A program made the position numbers and the translations under genes. A stretch of DNA of 64,000 nt from Martinezella tropici (GTDB taxonomy: Bacteria; Pseudomonadota; Alphaproteobacteria; Rhizobiales; Rhizobiaceae): NCBI GenBank assembly GCA_000799755.1, contig JUHI01000001.1, positions 1,302,001 to 1,366,000 on the forward strand, in the 5' to 3' direction. Positions within the stretch are counted from its first letter, which is position 1. The number at the start of each line of letters is the position of its first letter. Under the pieces are notes generated by a model that saw nothing but the letters and a program-made list of their open reading frames with translations, was not told the DNA's origin and made no database searches. Positions 25,199 through 34,968 of the stretch are shown piece by piece.

Positions 25199-26260
25199 AT
25201 GAACGTCACCGAAATCGTCATCGAGGGCGACACTCCCGGGATCGCCTGGCGGCTGCCGGTGCTGCATTTTGCCGGTAGCAAGGCCGATGCCCCGAAGATC
25301 TACATCCAGGCGGCATTGCATGCCGGTGAGCTGCCGGGCACGGCGCTCGTTCATTTCCTGTGCGAGCGGCTGCGGCAGGCCGAAGCGGAAGGTGCGATCC
25401 TCAGCGATATCATCGTGGTGCCGCACGCCAATCCGATCGGCGCGGCGCAATCGCATTTCGGCGAGATGCAGGGCCGTTTCGATCTCGGCTCCCGCACCAA
25501 TTTCAACCGCGATTTCCCGCTGATTTCGGCGCGCGACCGCGATCTTCTCATCGAAGGTCTGGAACGCTACCCCGCTGTCGACCGGCTGAAGCGACAGCTG
25601 ATCCATATGGCGCTTGGTGCCGATCTGGTGATCGACCTCCATTGCGACGATGAATCCCTGCAATATGCTTATATCGATGATGCCTTCTGGCCCGAGGCCG
25701 CCGATCTTGCCGCAGCACTTGAGATGGATGCCGTGCTGCTTTCCGATGGCGAAAGCTCGGCCTTCGAAGAAGCCGTCAGCTTCGCCTGGAAATACGAGGT
25801 GCCGGGCGAGAAGAAGGCAAGGCTGCCGGGCAAGCTTTCGGTGACGGTCGAACTACGGGGCGCGCGCGATGTCTATCCCGACATGGCGAAGCAAGACGCA
25901 GCGGGGTTTTGGCGTTTCCTGACGGCACGCGGCGCTGTTCAAGACGATAGCGTCACACTCGGCGCATTCGCTGGGCCGGCCGTGCCGCTCGACAACGTCG
26001 AGATGATCCGCGCTCCGCAGGCTGGCACGGTGCTCTTCCATCGCAATATCGGCGAGCGTGTCGAAGAGGGCGATCTACTGGCGACCATCATCACCAGGCC
26101 GGGCATGCCCGACGGAACTATCGAGGTTCGCGCACCGCAAGCGGGCCTCATCGTCACCCGCGTCTCGGACCGGCTCGTGCGCCGGCGCGGCGATTTGATG
26201 AAGATCGGCTCCGACGAGCCAAGCTCCGTCGCCCGCAAGCCGGGCACGCTTGAGGACTGA
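25199..26260 (+). CDS. Succinylglutamate desuccinylase/aspartoacylase-family zinc hydrolase
   Basis: This 353-residue AstE/AspA-type M14-like carboxypeptidase fold protein has zinc ligands in QAALHAGELPGTA (His, Glu, about 40-45) and VIDLHCDDES (His about 148); FNRDFP is family-typical. The C-terminus (about 275-350) adds a lipoyl-like beta barrel (APQAGTVLFHRNIGERVEEG, then EVRAPQAGLIVTRV), common in this subfamily. It cleaves an N-acyl amino acid or related amide; substrate unknown. AGGAGG seven bases upstream fixes the start. Confidence 0.83.
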   Translation: MNVTEIVIEGDTPGIAWRLPVLHFAGSKADAPKIYIQAALHAGELPGTALVHFLCERLRQAEAEGAILSDIIVVPHANPIGAAQSHFGEMQGRFDLGSRTNFNRDFPLISARDRDLLIEGLERYPAVDRLKRQLIHMALGADLVIDLHCDDESLQYAYIDDAFWPEAADLAAALEMDAVLLSDGESSAFEEAVSFAWKYEVPGEKKARLPGKLSVTVELRGARDVYPDMAKQDAAGFWRFLTARGAVQDDSVTLGAFAGPAVPLDNVEMIRAPQAGTVLFHRNIGERVEEGDLLATIITRPGMPDGTIEVRAPQAGLIVTRVSDRLVRRRGDLMKIGSDEPSSVARKPGTLED

Positions 26261-26265
26261 TCTCT

Positions 26266-26418
26266 CTAACGGCGATCGATCATCCTGCAGCGCAGGGTAA
26301 AGGCGATCGCCGCCGCCTCGCGAAGGAGCGTGCCGAAGTCACGAAGATGGCGCTGCGCTCCAACAAGAACCGCACGCGCAAAACCCCTTAGCCAGGCAAG
26401 AATTAGACGATATCTCAT
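26266..26418 (-). CDS. Possible small basic protein, 50 residues
   Basis: The candidate starts ATG-AGA-TAT with GGAGG ten bases upstream and reads MRYRLILAWLRGFARAVLVG, ending CRMIDRR. It is hydrophobic then strongly basic (many Arg), a possible membrane-associated peptide. Support comes from context: a TTGACA hexamer and a MarR-like operator (26499-26515) lie directly upstream in the correct orientation. There is no known family. Only six bases separate it from the end of the convergent hydrolase gene. Confidence 0.35.
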   Translation of the reverse strand: MRYRLILAWLRGFARAVLVGAQRHLRDFGTLLREAAAIAFTLRCRMIDRR

Positions 26419-26498
26419 GACAATCATGCCTCCGATCGAGCCGATGCAGGCAATGTTCAAAGCATCGATGACGTCAGCGTTGGCGCCATCATATATAT

Positions 26499-26515
26499 GT
26501 ATGCAGTGTGCATAT
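26499..26515. promoter_or_regulatory. MarR-type operator, downstream copy
   Basis: GTATGCAGTGTGCATAT contains the perfect palindrome TATGCA-GTG-TGCATA. It matches the site upstream of marR (27087-27103) at 13 of 17 bases. It lies between the 3' end of marR and the small ORF at 26266-26418. A TTGACA (minus strand, about 26533-26528) lies beside it. Confidence 0.5.
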
Positions 26516-26546
26516 AAATTGAGAAAATGTCAAGCGCGGCGAGCCA

Positions 26547-27065
26547 CTACGCCATAAAGGCAATGGGGCAGCGCTCCTGATCACAGGCGCCCTGATCGCA
26601 AACGCGACAGACGACGTCCTGATCGTCGCCGAGATCGACCAATGCCGGCAGCAGTTTTTCGATGAGCTGGCCGAATTGCTCCGTCTCTTCAGGACCCAAC
26701 ACCGCGAAAGCTCGATGAATGACGGACCTGCGCGCGGCGAGGCTGCGCTCGAAAAGTTCCCGCCCACGTTCCGTCAGTTGCAACGAGCGAGCGCGCTTGT
26801 CTCCCTCGACGCCGCCAGCGCGCAACACGAGACCGGATGCCACTAGCTGGTCGACAAGGCGCACTGTGGCGGAATGGGAAAGAGCGATCATCCGGCGCAA
26901 CGTCTCGATCGTCAGGCCGGGTTCGGTGCCGATCTGAACGATGGCGGCAATCGCGCTTGGGCCAAGGCCGGTCTCATCGGCGAAGGCCTTCTCCATCTTG
27001 TCCACCAAAGCGAGGCTCATGGCGCCGAAGAGGTTTTCCAACCGCAGCATTTCCTTGTCCGCCAT
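26547..27065 (-). CDS. MarR-family regulator with C-terminal cysteine cluster
   Basis: This 172-residue protein has a MarR winged helix at about 40-125 (GLGPSAIAAIVQIGTEPGLT, LSHSATVRLVDQLVASGLV, DKRARSLQLTERGRELF). The last 20 residues contain four cysteines, CRVCDQGACDQERC, suggesting a metal- or redox-responsive tail. GGAG four bases before ATG supports the start. Two related palindromes flank the gene, so it may repress itself and the small downstream ORF. Confidence 0.85.
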   Translation of the reverse strand: MADKEMLRLENLFGAMSLALVDKMEKAFADETGLGPSAIAAIVQIGTEPGLTIETLRRMIALSHSATVRLVDQLVASGLVLRAGGVEGDKRARSLQLTERGRELFERSLAARRSVIHRAFAVLGPEETEQFGQLIEKLLPALVDLGDDQDVVCRVCDQGACDQERCPIAFMA

Positions 27066-27086
27066 CGTGCTCCATCCACGCCATAA

Positions 27087-27103
27087 GTATGCATGATACA
27101 TAT
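27087..27103. promoter_or_regulatory. MarR-type operator upstream of marR
   Basis: GTATGCATGATACATAT lies 22-38 bp upstream of the marR start. It is an imperfect inverted repeat (GTAT...ATAC with ATGCAT inside) and matches 26499-26515 at 13 of 17 bases. Probably the autoregulatory site. Confidence 0.5.
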
Positions 27104-27220
27104 TTACAGGGAAATCGGCTGCGATCGCAACGGCAGGCGAACCGCTTTGCTTTCAGGCCGCCTTTCGCCGCGCTTCATTCGCATGTTATGCCCTATCGAA
27201 TTGCAAGAGACGGATTCGAC

Positions 27221-27577
27221 ATGACGATCACCATTTACGGCATCAAGAACTGCGACACGATGAAGAAGGCTCGCACATGGCTCGAAGGCCATGGCGTCGC
27301 CTATGATTTCCACGATTACAAGGCCGTCGGCATCGACCGGGATCATCTCGAACGCTGGACGAAGGAAGCCGGCTGGGAAGTGGTACTCAACCGCGCCGGC
27401 ACCACCTTCAAGGCCCTGCCGGAAGCGGACAAAGCCGATCTTTCGAAGGACAAGGCCATTGCACTGATGCTGGCCCTGCCCTCGATGATCAAGCGCCCGG
27501 TGCTGGAAGCGGACGGCAAATTGCTCATCGGATTCAAGCCCGATATTTATGCGGCTGCATTCGGCAAGGCAGCCTAG
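27221..27577 (+). CDS. ArsC/Spx-family protein (YffB-like)
   Basis: This 118-residue thioredoxin-fold protein starts MTITIYGIKNCDTMKKA with a single active Cys (about residue 11) as in YffB. It contains RAGTTFKALPE and PSMIKRPVLEADGKLLIGF, family hallmarks. It is probably a glutathione-dependent thiol reductase rather than an arsenate reductase, since no ars genes are near. It is followed 10 bp later by ybaK, likely one operon. Confidence 0.88.
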   Translation: MTITIYGIKNCDTMKKARTWLEGHGVAYDFHDYKAVGIDRDHLERWTKEAGWEVVLNRAGTTFKALPEADKADLSKDKAIALMLALPSMIKRPVLEADGKLLIGFKPDIYAAAFGKAA

Positions 27578-27587
27578 GGATAAGTCC

Positions 27588-28061
27588 ATGTCCAAAACCA
27601 CCCGCGCGACGCAAGTGCTGACCCAGGCGAAAGTCGCCTTCACTGTGCATGCCTATGACTACGATCCGAATGCGGAGCGTGTCGGCCTGCAGGCGGCGGA
27701 AGCCCTTGGCGAGGAGCCGCATCGCGTCCTGAAGACGCTGATGGCGGAGGTGGACGGCAAGCCGGTCTGTGTCGTCGTGCCCTCAGACCACGAAGTCAGC
27801 ATGAAGAAGCTCGCTGCGGCCTTCGGCGGCAAATCAGCTGCCATGATGAAGCCCGTCGATGCCGAGCGTTTGACGGGATATCATGTTGGCGGCATCAGTC
27901 CCTTCGGACAGAAGAAGATCGTGCCGACGGCGATCGAGGCGCAGGCGATGACCGAGGCCTATGTCTATATCAACGGCGGTCAGCGCGGGCTGCAGGTGCG
28001 CCTCAGCCCACGGGATGCCTTGACGGCGCTCAAGGCCAAAGCGGCGCCGCTGATTGCCTGA
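27588..28061 (+). CDS. ybaK: Cys-tRNA(Pro)/Cys-tRNA(Cys) deacylase
   Basis: This 157-residue YbaK/EbsC-family editing protein hydrolyses Cys-tRNA(Pro) formed by prolyl-tRNA synthetase error. Visible are the conserved EEPHRVLKTLMAEVDG, SMKKLAAAFGGKSAAMM and GYHVGGISPFGQKK blocks including the catalytic-region Lys. It starts 10 bp after the ArsC-like gene. Confidence 0.9.
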   Translation: MSKTTRATQVLTQAKVAFTVHAYDYDPNAERVGLQAAEALGEEPHRVLKTLMAEVDGKPVCVVVPSDHEVSMKKLAAAFGGKSAAMMKPVDAERLTGYHVGGISPFGQKKIVPTAIEAQAMTEAYVYINGGQRGLQVRLSPRDALTALKAKAAPLIA

Positions 28062-28154
28062 CGATCTTCGCGATCGGACAAAGCGCCTTCAATTTCGCCG
28101 CAAAGCGGTCTAAGTCTTCAGACTATCTTCGATATCAGCCAAGCAGGTTTTGCC

Positions 28155-29408
28155 ATGACATCAGCCTCCCCCAACCATCATCCCGTCGATCACGCCAAGC
28201 TGGAAAAGCTTGCGGAAGTGGCCGTAAAGGTCGGTTTGCAGCTGCAAGCCGGCCAGGACCTGCTGATGACGGCGCCGGTTGCGGCGATGCCACTGGTGCG
28301 GCTGATCACGCGCGAGGCCTACAAGGCCGGCGCCGGTCTCGTCTCCACCTTCTATTCAGATGAGGAAGCGACACTCGCCCGCTATGAATACGGCCATGAT
28401 GCGAGCTTCGACCGTGCGGCCAACTGGCTCTATGAGGGCATGGCCAAGGCCTTCTCCAACAACACTGCACGCCTCGCCATTGCCGGCGACAACCCGATGC
28501 TCCTGTCCAACCAGGACCCGAACAAGGTTGCGCGCGCCAACCGCGCCAATTCGGCCGCCTACAAGCCGGCGCTCGAAAAAATCTCCAACTTCGACACCAA
28601 CTGGAACATCGTCTCCTATCCGAACCCCTCCTGGGCAAAGCTGGTCTTCCCGAACGATCCGGAACCGATCGCCGTTGCCAAGCTCGCCAAGGCGATCTTT
28701 TCCGCGTCGCGCGTCGATGTCGAAGATCCGATCGCGGCCTGGGCAGAGCACAATGCCAATCTGCACAAGCGTTCGGCCTGGATGAATGGCAAGCGCTTCG
28801 CCGCCTTGCATTTCCAGGGACCGGGCACCGATCTGACTGTCGGGCTTGCAGATGGTCATGAATGGCATGGCGGCGCCTCTACCGCCAAGAACGGCATCAC
28901 CTGCAACCCGAACATTCCGACGGAAGAGGTCTTCACCACGCCGCATGCGCTACGCGTCGAAGGCCATGTCTCATCGACGAAGCCGCTGTCGCATCAGGGC
29001 ACGCTGATCGACAATATCCAGGTGCGCTTCGAAGGCGGCCGGATCATCGAGGCAAAGGCGACGCGCGGCGAGGAAGTGCTGAACAAGGTGCTCGACACCG
29101 ACGAAGGCGCCCGCCGGCTTGGCGAAGTGGCGTTGGTGCCGCATTCCTCACCGATTTCGGCGAGCGGCATCCTGTTCTACAACACGCTCTTCGATGAAAA
29201 TGCCTCCTGCCACATCGCGCTCGGCCAGTGCTATTCCAAGTGCTTCATCGATGGAGCCAAGCTCAGCCAGGAGCAGATCAAGGCGCAGGGCGGCAATTCC
29301 AGCCTGATCCACATCGACTGGATGATCGGCTCCGACAAGGTGGACATCGACGGTATCAATGCCGATGGCTCGCGCGTGCCCGTCATGCGCAAGGGCGAGT
29401 GGGCTTAA
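28155..29408 (+). CDS. M29-family metalloaminopeptidase
   Basis: This 417-residue protein of the AmpS/PepS (thermophilic aminopeptidase) family releases N-terminal amino acids. Features are FQGPGTDLTVGLADGHEWHG, NIPTEEVFTTPHALRVEG with the Glu ligand, GEVALVPHSSPISASGILFY and SSLIHIDWMIGSDKVDIDG with the His/Asp metal ligands. Length matches the family. Monocistronic, ending before a bidirectional terminator. Confidence 0.9.
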   Translation: MTSASPNHHPVDHAKLEKLAEVAVKVGLQLQAGQDLLMTAPVAAMPLVRLITREAYKAGAGLVSTFYSDEEATLARYEYGHDASFDRAANWLYEGMAKAFSNNTARLAIAGDNPMLLSNQDPNKVARANRANSAAYKPALEKISNFDTNWNIVSYPNPSWAKLVFPNDPEPIAVAKLAKAIFSASRVDVEDPIAAWAEHNANLHKRSAWMNGKRFAALHFQGPGTDLTVGLADGHEWHGGASTAKNGITCNPNIPTEEVFTTPHALRVEGHVSSTKPLSHQGTLIDNIQVRFEGGRIIEAKATRGEEVLNKVLDTDEGARRLGEVALVPHSSPISASGILFYNTLFDENASCHIALGQCYSKCFIDGAKLSQEQIKAQGGNSSLIHIDWMIGSDKVDIDGINADGSRVPVMRKGEWA

Positions 29409-29438
29409 GCCGTAGATCGCGGCAGTCTTAGAGAAGGG

Positions 29439-29461
29439 AAAGCGGGCCATGAGCCCGCTTT
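29439..29461. terminator. Bidirectional rho-independent terminator
   Basis: Arms AAAGCGGGC and GCCCGCTTT around CATGA, between the convergent aminopeptidase and VOC genes. A-rich and T-rich flanks suit termination from both sides. Confidence 0.7.
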
Positions 29462-29468
29462 CTTGCAT

Positions 29469-29891
29469 TCAGATGCCGAACGTCACCAGGCCGTTTTCAT
29501 CGATCGGCCAGAAGGGATTCCAGGCGATTTCCCAGGCGTGATCGTCCGGATCGGCCACATAGCCGCGGAAGCCGCCATGCGGCGGCGCATCGGCCTTGCG
29601 AAGCATGCTCCCGCCTGCCAGCAACAGCTGATCCATGACGGTGTCGACATCCTCACGGGTCGCAACATTATGCGCCAGCGAAAAGGCGCCGGGCGATTTC
29701 AGGCCTGCTCGGTCCATATCCTGCTCCAGCGACGAGAGCTTGAAGGTGCCGAGAACGAAGCCGTTCATCTGATAGAAGACGATCTCCTCATTCTCGAAGA
29801 CGGGTGTCCAGCCAAACCCCTCCGTATAGAAGCGTTTGGACCGATCGAGATCAAGAACACCGATGGTGATGACGGAAATCTGCTGTTGCAT
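29469..29891 (-). CDS. VOC (glyoxalase/bleomycin resistance) superfamily protein
   Basis: This 140-residue protein has paired beta-alpha-beta-beta-beta units (SVITIGVLDLDRSKRFYTEG; GGFRGYVADPDDHAWEIAWN). The C-terminal DPDDHAWE contains the metal-ligand Glu typical of VOC enzymes. The exact reaction is unknown; candidates are a dioxygenase-like, lactoylglutathione-lyase-like or resistance protein. The second ATG is chosen because AAGGA lies before it. Confidence 0.85.
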   Translation of the reverse strand: MQQQISVITIGVLDLDRSKRFYTEGFGWTPVFENEEIVFYQMNGFVLGTFKLSSLEQDMDRAGLKSPGAFSLAHNVATREDVDTVMDQLLLAGGSMLRKADAPPHGGFRGYVADPDDHAWEIAWNPFWPIDENGLVTFGI

Positions 29892-30108
29892 AACCAAGTC
29901 CTTTCATTCGCCTCGCGAGATTGCGAGCCGTTCAAGGTCTTGGGCCGCTACCGAAGTAGTGGAAGGACCCGCACAAAGCGGGGGTTGGGCCAACCGCACC
30001 AACCTAACCTGTTTCAGACCCTCAAAGTTTCTCAGATCTGGAGTGCGGAATCAAGATGACCGCCATGACGCCCATCCATTGGCCATTAGAAGGATGTGTC
30101 CCGAAGCC

Positions 30109-30702
30109 CTATCGGATATTCGCGAGCGCTTTCCTGACACGATCAAGATGCGCCTTCCGCCCAGCATCGGTGACGCGATCCATGTCGTGAAGCGCCAGCA
30201 TGCGGAAATTCAGCCGCTTGGCGCAGAAGGCGGCAATACCGCGTTTCAGCAGACGCCGCACCGGATTGCCCATGTAGAGATGCACGATCCACCAAGGCGA
30301 GCCGGTTGTGGTCAGCGCCCAGAACAGACGGATATTGGTGAGCTTCGGCACGATGCGCCCGCCCGTGGGATCATGGGTGAAGGCGACGCCGGGCGCAAAG
30401 GCGCGATCGAAGAAGCCCTTGAGAATGGCCGGAAAATTGAACCACCATTGCGGAAAGACCAGGATCAACCCTTCGGCCGCTCGAAGCCGCGCGACGATAT
30501 CGTCGACGCCCGACGTATCATAGGGCTGATCGAAATAGCCGCCCCGCTCGGCCTGCGAAAGTCGGGGATCGAAGCCTTCGCGATAGAGATCGAGCAGATC
30601 GACCTCATGGCCGCCGGCAACCAGCGTTTCTCGTGCCAACTTCGCTACGGCGGCGGCGAAGCTATCTTCCAGAGGATGGGCCAGCACCAGCAGGATGCGC
30701 AT
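30109..30702 (-). CDS. NAD(P)H quinone oxidoreductase-type flavoprotein
   Basis: This 197-residue flavodoxin-like fold protein (KefF/MdaB/NQO1 family) contains RILLVLAHPLEDSFAAAVAK, with the flavin-phosphate loop, and LILVFPQWWFNFPAILKGFF, which is diagnostic. It reduces quinones by two electrons. Its ATG shares one base with the xseA stop (TGATG), so it is translated with xseA; any functional link to DNA repair is unproven. Confidence 0.87.
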   Translation of the reverse strand: MRILLVLAHPLEDSFAAAVAKLARETLVAGGHEVDLLDLYREGFDPRLSQAERGGYFDQPYDTSGVDDIVARLRAAEGLILVFPQWWFNFPAILKGFFDRAFAPGVAFTHDPTGGRIVPKLTNIRLFWALTTTGSPWWIVHLYMGNPVRRLLKRGIAAFCAKRLNFRMLALHDMDRVTDAGRKAHLDRVRKALANIR

Positions 30703-32318
30703 CAGAAGAGACTTCCCTGTTTCGGTGGGGCAGCAGTCTCCGCCGGCTTGACGGCGCGCTTCTTCGAAGGCGATGCGCCTGATGCCGGCGTGGACGAAGG
30801 CGGCACGTTGCCATCATCGCCCGTGACTGCACCGATGCGGCCATCCGCGAATTCGATCGAGATGGCCGCACCCGTCGAAAGTGCTGCGGCGAGCGAAACC
30901 GGGCGGTCGTCCTCGTCACGCACGACGGCATAGCCGCGCTTCAGGACGTTCTTGTAGGAAAGCGACTGCAGGATACGCTCCTGCGCCACCAGCTCGCTAC
31001 GCGCACGGGTCAGCTGATGGCGGATCGCCGTATCGGCCTGACGGACGAAATTGCCCAGGCGATCGCGGGCCCGACCCGTTTGCGCTTCGAGGCGCGAAGG
31101 CAGCGTGGCGAAGACGGCATCGGCCCGTTCGATGCGGGCACGCGAGCGGTCGAGCATGCGCTCGATGGTGCGCTCCGCACGGGTCATCCGCTCACTCAAC
31201 TGCTGGCGGCGCTCGGCGATCCGGTTCGACAGGATGTCCGGCCGCAGCTGCGAGGCCGCGCGCTCGAAGGAGCGGCGCTTGTTCAGCGTGTTCAGCTCCA
31301 AGCCACGGCCGAGGCCGGCGGCTGCCTCATCGAAGCGGCGGCGCGGCAGGGCCAGGATCTGGTCGAGAGACGGCAGGGCGCGCAGCAGCGCGCGCACCGC
31401 CTGCCGCCGCTGATCCATCTGCCTGCCCACTCCGCCCTGCAGCCGGGCGGCAAGGCTTGCGAGCTGTGCCTCAAGCTCCGCCTTCACAGGCACGGCCATT
31501 TCGGCCGCACCCGTCGGTGTTGGAGCGCGCACGTCGGCCGCGTAATCGATCAAGGTCCAATCGGTCTCGTGGCCCACGGCCGAGATCAGCGGGATATCGC
31601 TCGCGGCAGCAGCACGGACGACGGCTTCGTCGTTGAAACTCCAGAGATCTTCGAGGCTACCGCCGCCACGGGCGACGATCAGCACGTCAGGCCTCGGGAT
31701 CGGGCCGCCGGGCTCAAACTCGTTGAAGCCGCGAATGGCGTTCGCCACCTCGTCGCCGGAGCCGTCGCCCTGCACCTTCACCGGCCAGACCAGTACATGG
31801 ACGGGGAAACGATCGGAGATGCGGTGCAGGATATCACGGATGACGGCGCCGGTCGGCGAGGTCACGACGCCGATCACTTTCGGCATGAAGGGCAGCCGGC
31901 GCTTGCGCTCGGGATCGAAGAGACCTTCGGCGCCAAGCTTGCGCTTGCGTTCCTCCAACAGCGCCATCAGGGCGCCGGCGCCCGCCGGCTCCAGGCTCTC
32001 GATGACGATCTGATATTTCGACGAGCCCGGGAAGGTCGTCACCTTGCCGGTCGCGATAACCTCCATGCCCTCTTCGGGGCGGAATTTCAGCTTGGAAAAG
32101 CTGCCTTTCCAGATGACCGCGTCGATACGGGAGCGGTCATCCTTCAGCGAGAAATAGGCATGCCCCGACGAATGCGGCCCGCGATAGCCGGAGATTTCCC
32201 CACGCACGCGCACCTGATCGAACGCATTCTCGACGGTGCGCTTGATCGATCCGGACAATTCCGAGACGGAATATTCCGTCAGGTTCGAGGGCGAATCATT
32301 CTCAAAAAAGCTGCTCAT
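30702..32318 (-). CDS. xseA: Exodeoxyribonuclease VII large subunit
   Basis: This 538-residue catalytic subunit of ExoVII degrades single-stranded DNA to oligonucleotides. The N-terminal OB fold (about 30-115) contains [20 protein letters not shown]. The catalytic core includes [20 protein letters not shown] and [20 protein letters not shown]. Coiled-coil region about 270-430 (many Arg/Glu repeats), then a C-terminal [20 protein letters not shown] block. Longer than the E. coli protein because of a Pro/Ser/Lys-rich tail. xseB is not in the window. Confidence 0.93.
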   Translation of the reverse strand: MSSFFENDSPSNLTEYSVSELSGSIKRTVENAFDQVRVRGEISGYRGPHSSGHAYFSLKDDRSRIDAVIWKGSFSKLKFRPEEGMEVIATGKVTTFPGSSKYQIVIESLEPAGAGALMALLEERKRKLGAEGLFDPERKRRLPFMPKVIGVVTSPTGAVIRDILHRISDRFPVHVLVWPVKVQGDGSGDEVANAIRGFNEFEPGGPIPRPDVLIVARGGGSLEDLWSFNDEAVVRAAAASDIPLISAVGHETDWTLIDYAADVRAPTPTGAAEMAVPVKAELEAQLASLAARLQGGVGRQMDQRRQAVRALLRALPSLDQILALPRRRFDEAAAGLGRGLELNTLNKRRSFERAASQLRPDILSNRIAERRQQLSERMTRAERTIERMLDRSRARIERADAVFATLPSRLEAQTGRARDRLGNFVRQADTAIRHQLTRARSELVAQERILQSLSYKNVLKRGYAVVRDEDDRPVSLAAALSTGAAISIEFADGRIGAVTGDDGNVPPSSTPASGASPSKKRAVKPAETAAPPKQGSLF

Positions 32319-32556
32319 ATCCTCTTTCTAGCGGATGTCGGGGAAAATGCGGAGCCTAGTGCATACGCCTTAAGTCTGAATCGATCGAAGGACGTGATTG
32401 AGCGCATATTTGAGGGACCGCCGCCGTCTTTGCATGTCCCATAAAGAATGCGGAGCTTATTGCTTCATCAAGCGTTAACCCTGCTGGCAAAGCCTTTTTT
32501 AGCCATCCATGCGTAAACCTGTGCAAACTGATTCTTGGTAAAGAGGATATGGAGCG

Positions 32557-32787
32557 ATGATATTCGCGACCGCCACGATCATCGGAATTGCAGCCGGCCT
32601 GCAGCGCACGACCATCGGCGCGTTGCTTGGCGTGGCTCTGGTGAGCATCGCCTTCATGGCGGCCGTCGCGATGTCGATCGTTCCGCCGCCGCTGACGACG
32701 CTGTTCATCGCGCTCGGCGGCTATAACCTCGGCTTCATCGGCTATCTCATCACCGCTGACCTGATGGAGCACGGCCGCCGCGCCTAG
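32557..32787 (+). CDS. Small membrane protein, 76 residues
   Basis: Two to three hydrophobic segments (MIFATATIIGIAAGL, IGALLGVALVSIAFMAAVAM, TLFIALGGYNLGFIGYLITA) with a basic/His tail. GGAGC just before the ATG and a compact hydrophobic pattern make it a likely real gene of unknown function. It lies alone between xseA and the convergent GT-C-like gene. Confidence 0.6.
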   Translation: MIFATATIIGIAAGLQRTTIGALLGVALVSIAFMAAVAMSIVPPPLTTLFIALGGYNLGFIGYLITADLMEHGRRA

Positions 32788-32890
32788 AACGGTTCAGCTT
32801 TCCAAGGACTCTCTGAACTGCTCCAGCTCCTTGCCTCCACACAATTCCCGACGGAAAAACGTTGCGGACTTTTCCTGGAGCTGGCCTAGC

Positions 32891-34729
32891 TCAATCCTGC
32901 GACTTGAAGCGAAAGAAGCGAACGGCAGAGCCGGCCGGAGCGGGGATCGGCTCCAGATAGGCCGGCACGTGCCCGGCACCGAGCTGGGCATAAAGACCCT
33001 TGGGAGAGCGCCCGGCCAGCAGTTCCACCTGCGGATCACCCTTGCAGAAAGCAAGAAGCGTCACCTTCGCCTCGCGCAGCAGCGTTTCCGCCTGCTGCGG
33101 CTCCGCAAGCGCGATATGCAGCTCTGCGAGCATTCCGGCCTGATCGCGATGGTAAGGTCCGGACAGAACACGATGAGGCGTGAAGCGCAGCAGCGGCGAG
33201 CCCATGTTGGACGCCGATGCGACCACCCCGGGCTCCAGGCTGGCGATCGGCGCAAGCGCCGTCTTCGAGGCGCAATCGGCACTCTCCTCCGCCTTGACGG
33301 GCGTCGCGACGGTAAAGCTGTTGTTGAGCCCCTTGCTGACAACTGCGCCGCCGACAGCCCATACGAGCGGGGTCGAAATCAGTATCGTGACGACGTACAG
33401 TAGGGCCGAACGCAGATTTTTCGTGTCCGCCATGTATGTCCGCCGTAAACCGGCAATCACGAGAGCCAGGGATGGAATGGCGAGCAGGTTGGCGAATTCC
33501 GCGCCGCGAATCTGTACGAGCGTAATCACCCAGTTGATCGCGACCATTGCCATGAGGACTGCGAAGAGATCGCCGCGATCGCCGCGCAAAATGCGGTATC
33601 CGCAAAAGATCATCGCCACAAGCCCGGTCGCATAGAAGACGCCGAGCGTATCGGGTTGGGTGCGGGCAATCGAAAAGATGGACTGCGCCTCGGTCACTCT
33701 GCTCAGCCAGAGATCCACCAGCATGGGGTCGAGATCGGCAAGCGGATTGCGCAGGCATTGCGGCGCGAGCGCGACGGTCGTCGCGAACACGAAAGCGCCA
33801 TTGGCGGCGAGAACGGCAATGCGCCAGGGCCGGGAGAGGCGGCTGGCAAAAATGGACGACAATAGGAGCCCGACACAGCCCGCGCTGGTAATGCCGTAGA
33901 AGCCGAGAGAGAGATTGTCGCAGGTCACCATCGAATAGAAGCGCGGCGGCACCAGCGAAAAGAAGGCGGCGCTGACAGCAATCGTCAACGTCAAGGCGAA
34001 GGCCTTTGCGGCCGGCGCGAAAATTTCGCCTTTCCAGGCCCATAAACAAGCGACCGACATGCAGGCGACGGCGACGAAGGGCGTCGTCTCCGCACCGATG
34101 CCAAGCTGGATTGCCAGGGCGACGGCCGCGATCGCGAAGCTACGCGGCCGATAATCCCGATCGACCAGCATGGCCACGGTAAGAGCGACGAGGCCGAGCT
34201 GAACATTGTCATGATCGATGGAGCCTGGCACGAAACGCGGCGAAAGCAGCACGAAGAATGCCGTCAGGATCATCGAAAAATGCATGCTCTCCACGCCGGC
34301 GATGCGGCGACCCGCGAGGCCCATGAAGAAAATCGGCGGCAGGATGAGCATCAGCGGCCAGACGGTCAGAGCCGCCGCTTCCGCGCCTTCGGGCGAAAGA
34401 AACATCCGGAAGAACAGAATGAGGCTTGCGATCGGCAAATCGATGAAGCGCGACCAATGCATCAGCGTCCCGCCTTCAAGGCCGAGGCGGTATTGCATCA
34501 TGTCGAACCAGCCCTGGCCGGCGAGGAAATCGCGCACTTCGACAAGGCGCATGGCATCATCATTGTCCGGGCCGACATAATCGGCGGGATTACGGTGAAT
34601 GACGAGCTGCGCGACGATAATGACGACGGCGTAGGCAAGCGCGACCAGAGCCGGATGCGACCAGCGCAGAGGCGCCTTCTTTTCTGCCGTTCCGGCTGCC
34701 TCGGGCGGCAATGCCAGCGTCTGCGCCAT
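32891..34729 (-). CDS. Polytopic membrane protein, GT-C/oligosaccharyltransferase-like
   Basis: This 612-residue protein has about 11-13 membrane segments, a periplasmic loop after the first helix holding DYVGPDNDDAMRLVEVRDFL (a D-x-D-like acidic motif), and MHWSRFIDLPIA. The topology and the early acidic loop resemble GT-C glycosyltransferases of the STT3/PMT type that use lipid-linked sugars. The C-terminal 130 residues are soluble. It diverges from a GT2/GtrA pair, which would supply a lipid-phosphate sugar. Exact substrate unknown. Confidence 0.65.
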   Translation of the reverse strand: MAQTLALPPEAAGTAEKKAPLRWSHPALVALAYAVVIIVAQLVIHRNPADYVGPDNDDAMRLVEVRDFLAGQGWFDMMQYRLGLEGGTLMHWSRFIDLPIASLILFFRMFLSPEGAEAAALTVWPLMLILPPIFFMGLAGRRIAGVESMHFSMILTAFFVLLSPRFVPGSIDHDNVQLGLVALTVAMLVDRDYRPRSFAIAAVALAIQLGIGAETTPFVAVACMSVACLWAWKGEIFAPAAKAFALTLTIAVSAAFFSLVPPRFYSMVTCDNLSLGFYGITSAGCVGLLLSSIFASRLSRPWRIAVLAANGAFVFATTVALAPQCLRNPLADLDPMLVDLWLSRVTEAQSIFSIARTQPDTLGVFYATGLVAMIFCGYRILRGDRGDLFAVLMAMVAINWVITLVQIRGAEFANLLAIPSLALVIAGLRRTYMADTKNLRSALLYVVTILISTPLVWAVGGAVVSKGLNNSFTVATPVKAEESADCASKTALAPIASLEPGVVASASNMGSPLLRFTPHRVLSGPYHRDQAGMLAELHIALAEPQQAETLLREAKVTLLAFCKGDPQVELLAGRSPKGLYAQLGAGHVPAYLEPIPAPAGSAVRFFRFKSQD

Positions 34730-34968
34730 CTCGATAAACCTCGTCTTGGAAGGATAGTCGAGGCGGTACGCTATCGCCTGCCCATCAAAAAACAGTAAAG
34801 CCCATGCCCGAAGCTGATTTCATCACGATAATGTTTTCCTTGAAGACCAGATCCCGCCATTTTTATTGCGCAGCCATAGGGTCTTATTAACAGCCAACGG
34901 GATAAGCTTTCGTCCGGATCCTCCATCAGGCTTCAACCTAAATTAACGTGTAGCAACCGGCCAAGACC

